Positions 63,452-64,000 of a stretch of DNA of 64,000 nt are shown here, piece after piece (position 1 is the first letter of the stretch; each line of letters starts with the position of its first letter). The DNA lies in assembly GCA_942159475.1 (NCBI GenBank), contig OW804098.1, positions 78,299,178 to 78,363,177 on the forward strand, given 5' to 3'. The notes below the pieces were generated by a model, which was not told the origin of the DNA, did no database searches, and saw nothing but the letters and a program-made list of their open reading frames with translations. Made by a program: the position numbers and the translations under genes. The DNA comes from Sthenelais limicola (lineage: Eukaryota > Annelida > Polychaeta > Phyllodocida > Sigalionidae).

Positions 63452-64000
63452 ATGAGGAAGGGCCAGAGTGTCAGCTGCCCGGAAGATGGTAAGGAGGAGG
63501 AGCAATTAAAAATAGGATGGGATGAAGGTTGCCAGGGAAAGGTGGCACTGAGAAGGAAGGCAGGGACGCTCACCGCCGTTCATATTAAGGCAATGGATAC
63601 GTTGCATGATGCAGCAAGAAGGGTACAGGATATGTGCAACATAGAACGTTTAATAATCAGATTGGTGCGATTATTTATCACAAATCCAGCTCAAAGATAC
63701 GGAGAATGTCCCGACAGAAGGCTGGCAAACGAATGGTATCTGTGGCACATGTATTCGGATTTAAGATTGCCAAACGACAAGCTAAAAGGCATTATGAATG
63801 TGTTCCCGCTAGCTAGAACAAGAAACCAGCAGCATAAATTTATCGCCCACGTGCTAGTACCTCGGTTGTTATGTAATATCTTGTCGTTAGAAGTGGAGGA
63901 GAAATGGGTGGCATATGAAAGGTGTGATAGGACAATTCTTTATCAATATATAAGTGGCTTGACTTTCATCCCAGCAGATCAGATTCACGCAATTTTTACA
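63452..64000 (+). CDS. Unrecognised third ORF of the second Ty3 element, partial (runs off window)
   Basis: The frame is open for 183 codons from the ATG at 63452 to the window end with no stop. I recognise no domain. The first ~45 residues are Lys/Glu/Gly-rich and may be leader sequence. From about residue 50 the composition becomes protein-like, with RRVQDMCNIERLIIRLVRLF, a Trp/Tyr-rich NEWYLWHMYSDLRLP segment and LVPRLLCNILSLEVEEKW. No furin site, fusion peptide or membrane anchor is seen in this part. By position it corresponds to env or an accessory gene. An unrelated host exon is possible but less likely. Confidence 0.5.
   Translation, partial: MRKGQSVSCPEDGKEEEQLKIGWDEGCQGKVALRRKAGTLTAVHIKAMDTLHDAARRVQDMCNIERLIIRLVRLFITNPAQRYGECPDRRLANEWYLWHMYSDLRLPNDKLKGIMNVFPLARTRNQQHKFIAHVLVPRLLCNILSLEVEEKWVAYERCDRTILYQYISGLTFIPADQIHAIFT

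Larger units (their letters stand above)
55100..64000 (+). mobile_element. Second Ty3/gypsy element, 3' part off window
   Basis: The order is LTR, gag (with one probable frameshift), pol in the -1 frame, a 740-bp spacer and an unrecognised third ORF that runs past 64000. Pol is collinear with that of the 1-10783 element and shares many motifs, but the 3' gene is not of the same recognisable type. The 3' LTR is not in the window. Confidence 0.88.

Overview
This is metazoan genomic DNA, most likely from an aquatic invertebrate; the species cannot be named from sequence alone. The evidence is three multi-exon or intron-bearing animal genes with GT-AG introns (STYX, C6orf120/UPF0669 and Aven homologues), set among Ty3/gypsy LTR retrotransposons, an L1/Tx1-type LINE, short inverted-repeat DNA elements and long minisatellites. 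No bacterial-style operons, rRNA genes or CRISPR arrays were seen.

Layout. Positions 1-10783 (minus strand) hold an almost complete, open-frame Ty3/gypsy element: 5' LTR, gag, pol, an envelope gene of the baculovirus-F/errantivirus type, and a small Cys- and Ser/Pro-rich accessory ORF. Its 3' LTR lies off the left edge. Positions 10784-13350 are non-coding, with an inverted-repeat miniature element and hairpin repeats. Positions 13358-19215 (minus) hold a decayed L1/Tx1-like LINE: RNA-binding ORF1, endonuclease, reverse transcriptase and a CCHC tail. Between ORF1 and the endonuclease sits an intact ORF with a NADAR/YbiA-like domain, the most unexpected item here. A ~1 kb repeat has been inserted into the LINE.

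Positions 24200-46164 are the host-gene core. STYX (minus, 11 coding exons reconstructed with consistent phases, 208 aa) is head to head with a C6orf120-like gene (plus, CDS in one exon), probably sharing a bidirectional promoter near 37.64-37.95 kb. The C6orf120-like gene converges on an Aven homologue (minus, five 3' coding exons found; the 5' exon(s) not found). STYX introns carry several inverted-repeat elements: piggyBac-like with TTAA flanks, Harbinger-like with a TTA duplication, and a larger hAT-like pair of ends.

Positions 46165-55100 are repeat-rich: an ACACATAACACCCGCATA-type minisatellite, a complete non-autonomous LTR element (47889-50825) whose two 384-bp LTRs differ at one visible position and whose body is mostly tandem repeats, a degenerate tRNA-like sequence, GA/GGA microsatellites, and a duplicated ~155-bp repeat. 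Positions 55100-64000 (plus) hold a second Ty3/gypsy element: a probable 5' LTR, gag with one probable frameshift, an intact pol, and an unrecognised third ORF running off the right edge.

Both Ty3 elements have pol in the -1 frame relative to gag, with a canonical slippery heptamer (CCCAAAC and AAAAAAC) in the correct phase inside the overlap. Intactness of several elements and the near-identity of the small element's LTRs point to recent retrotransposition. I had no search tools, so all family assignments rest on motifs read by eye.
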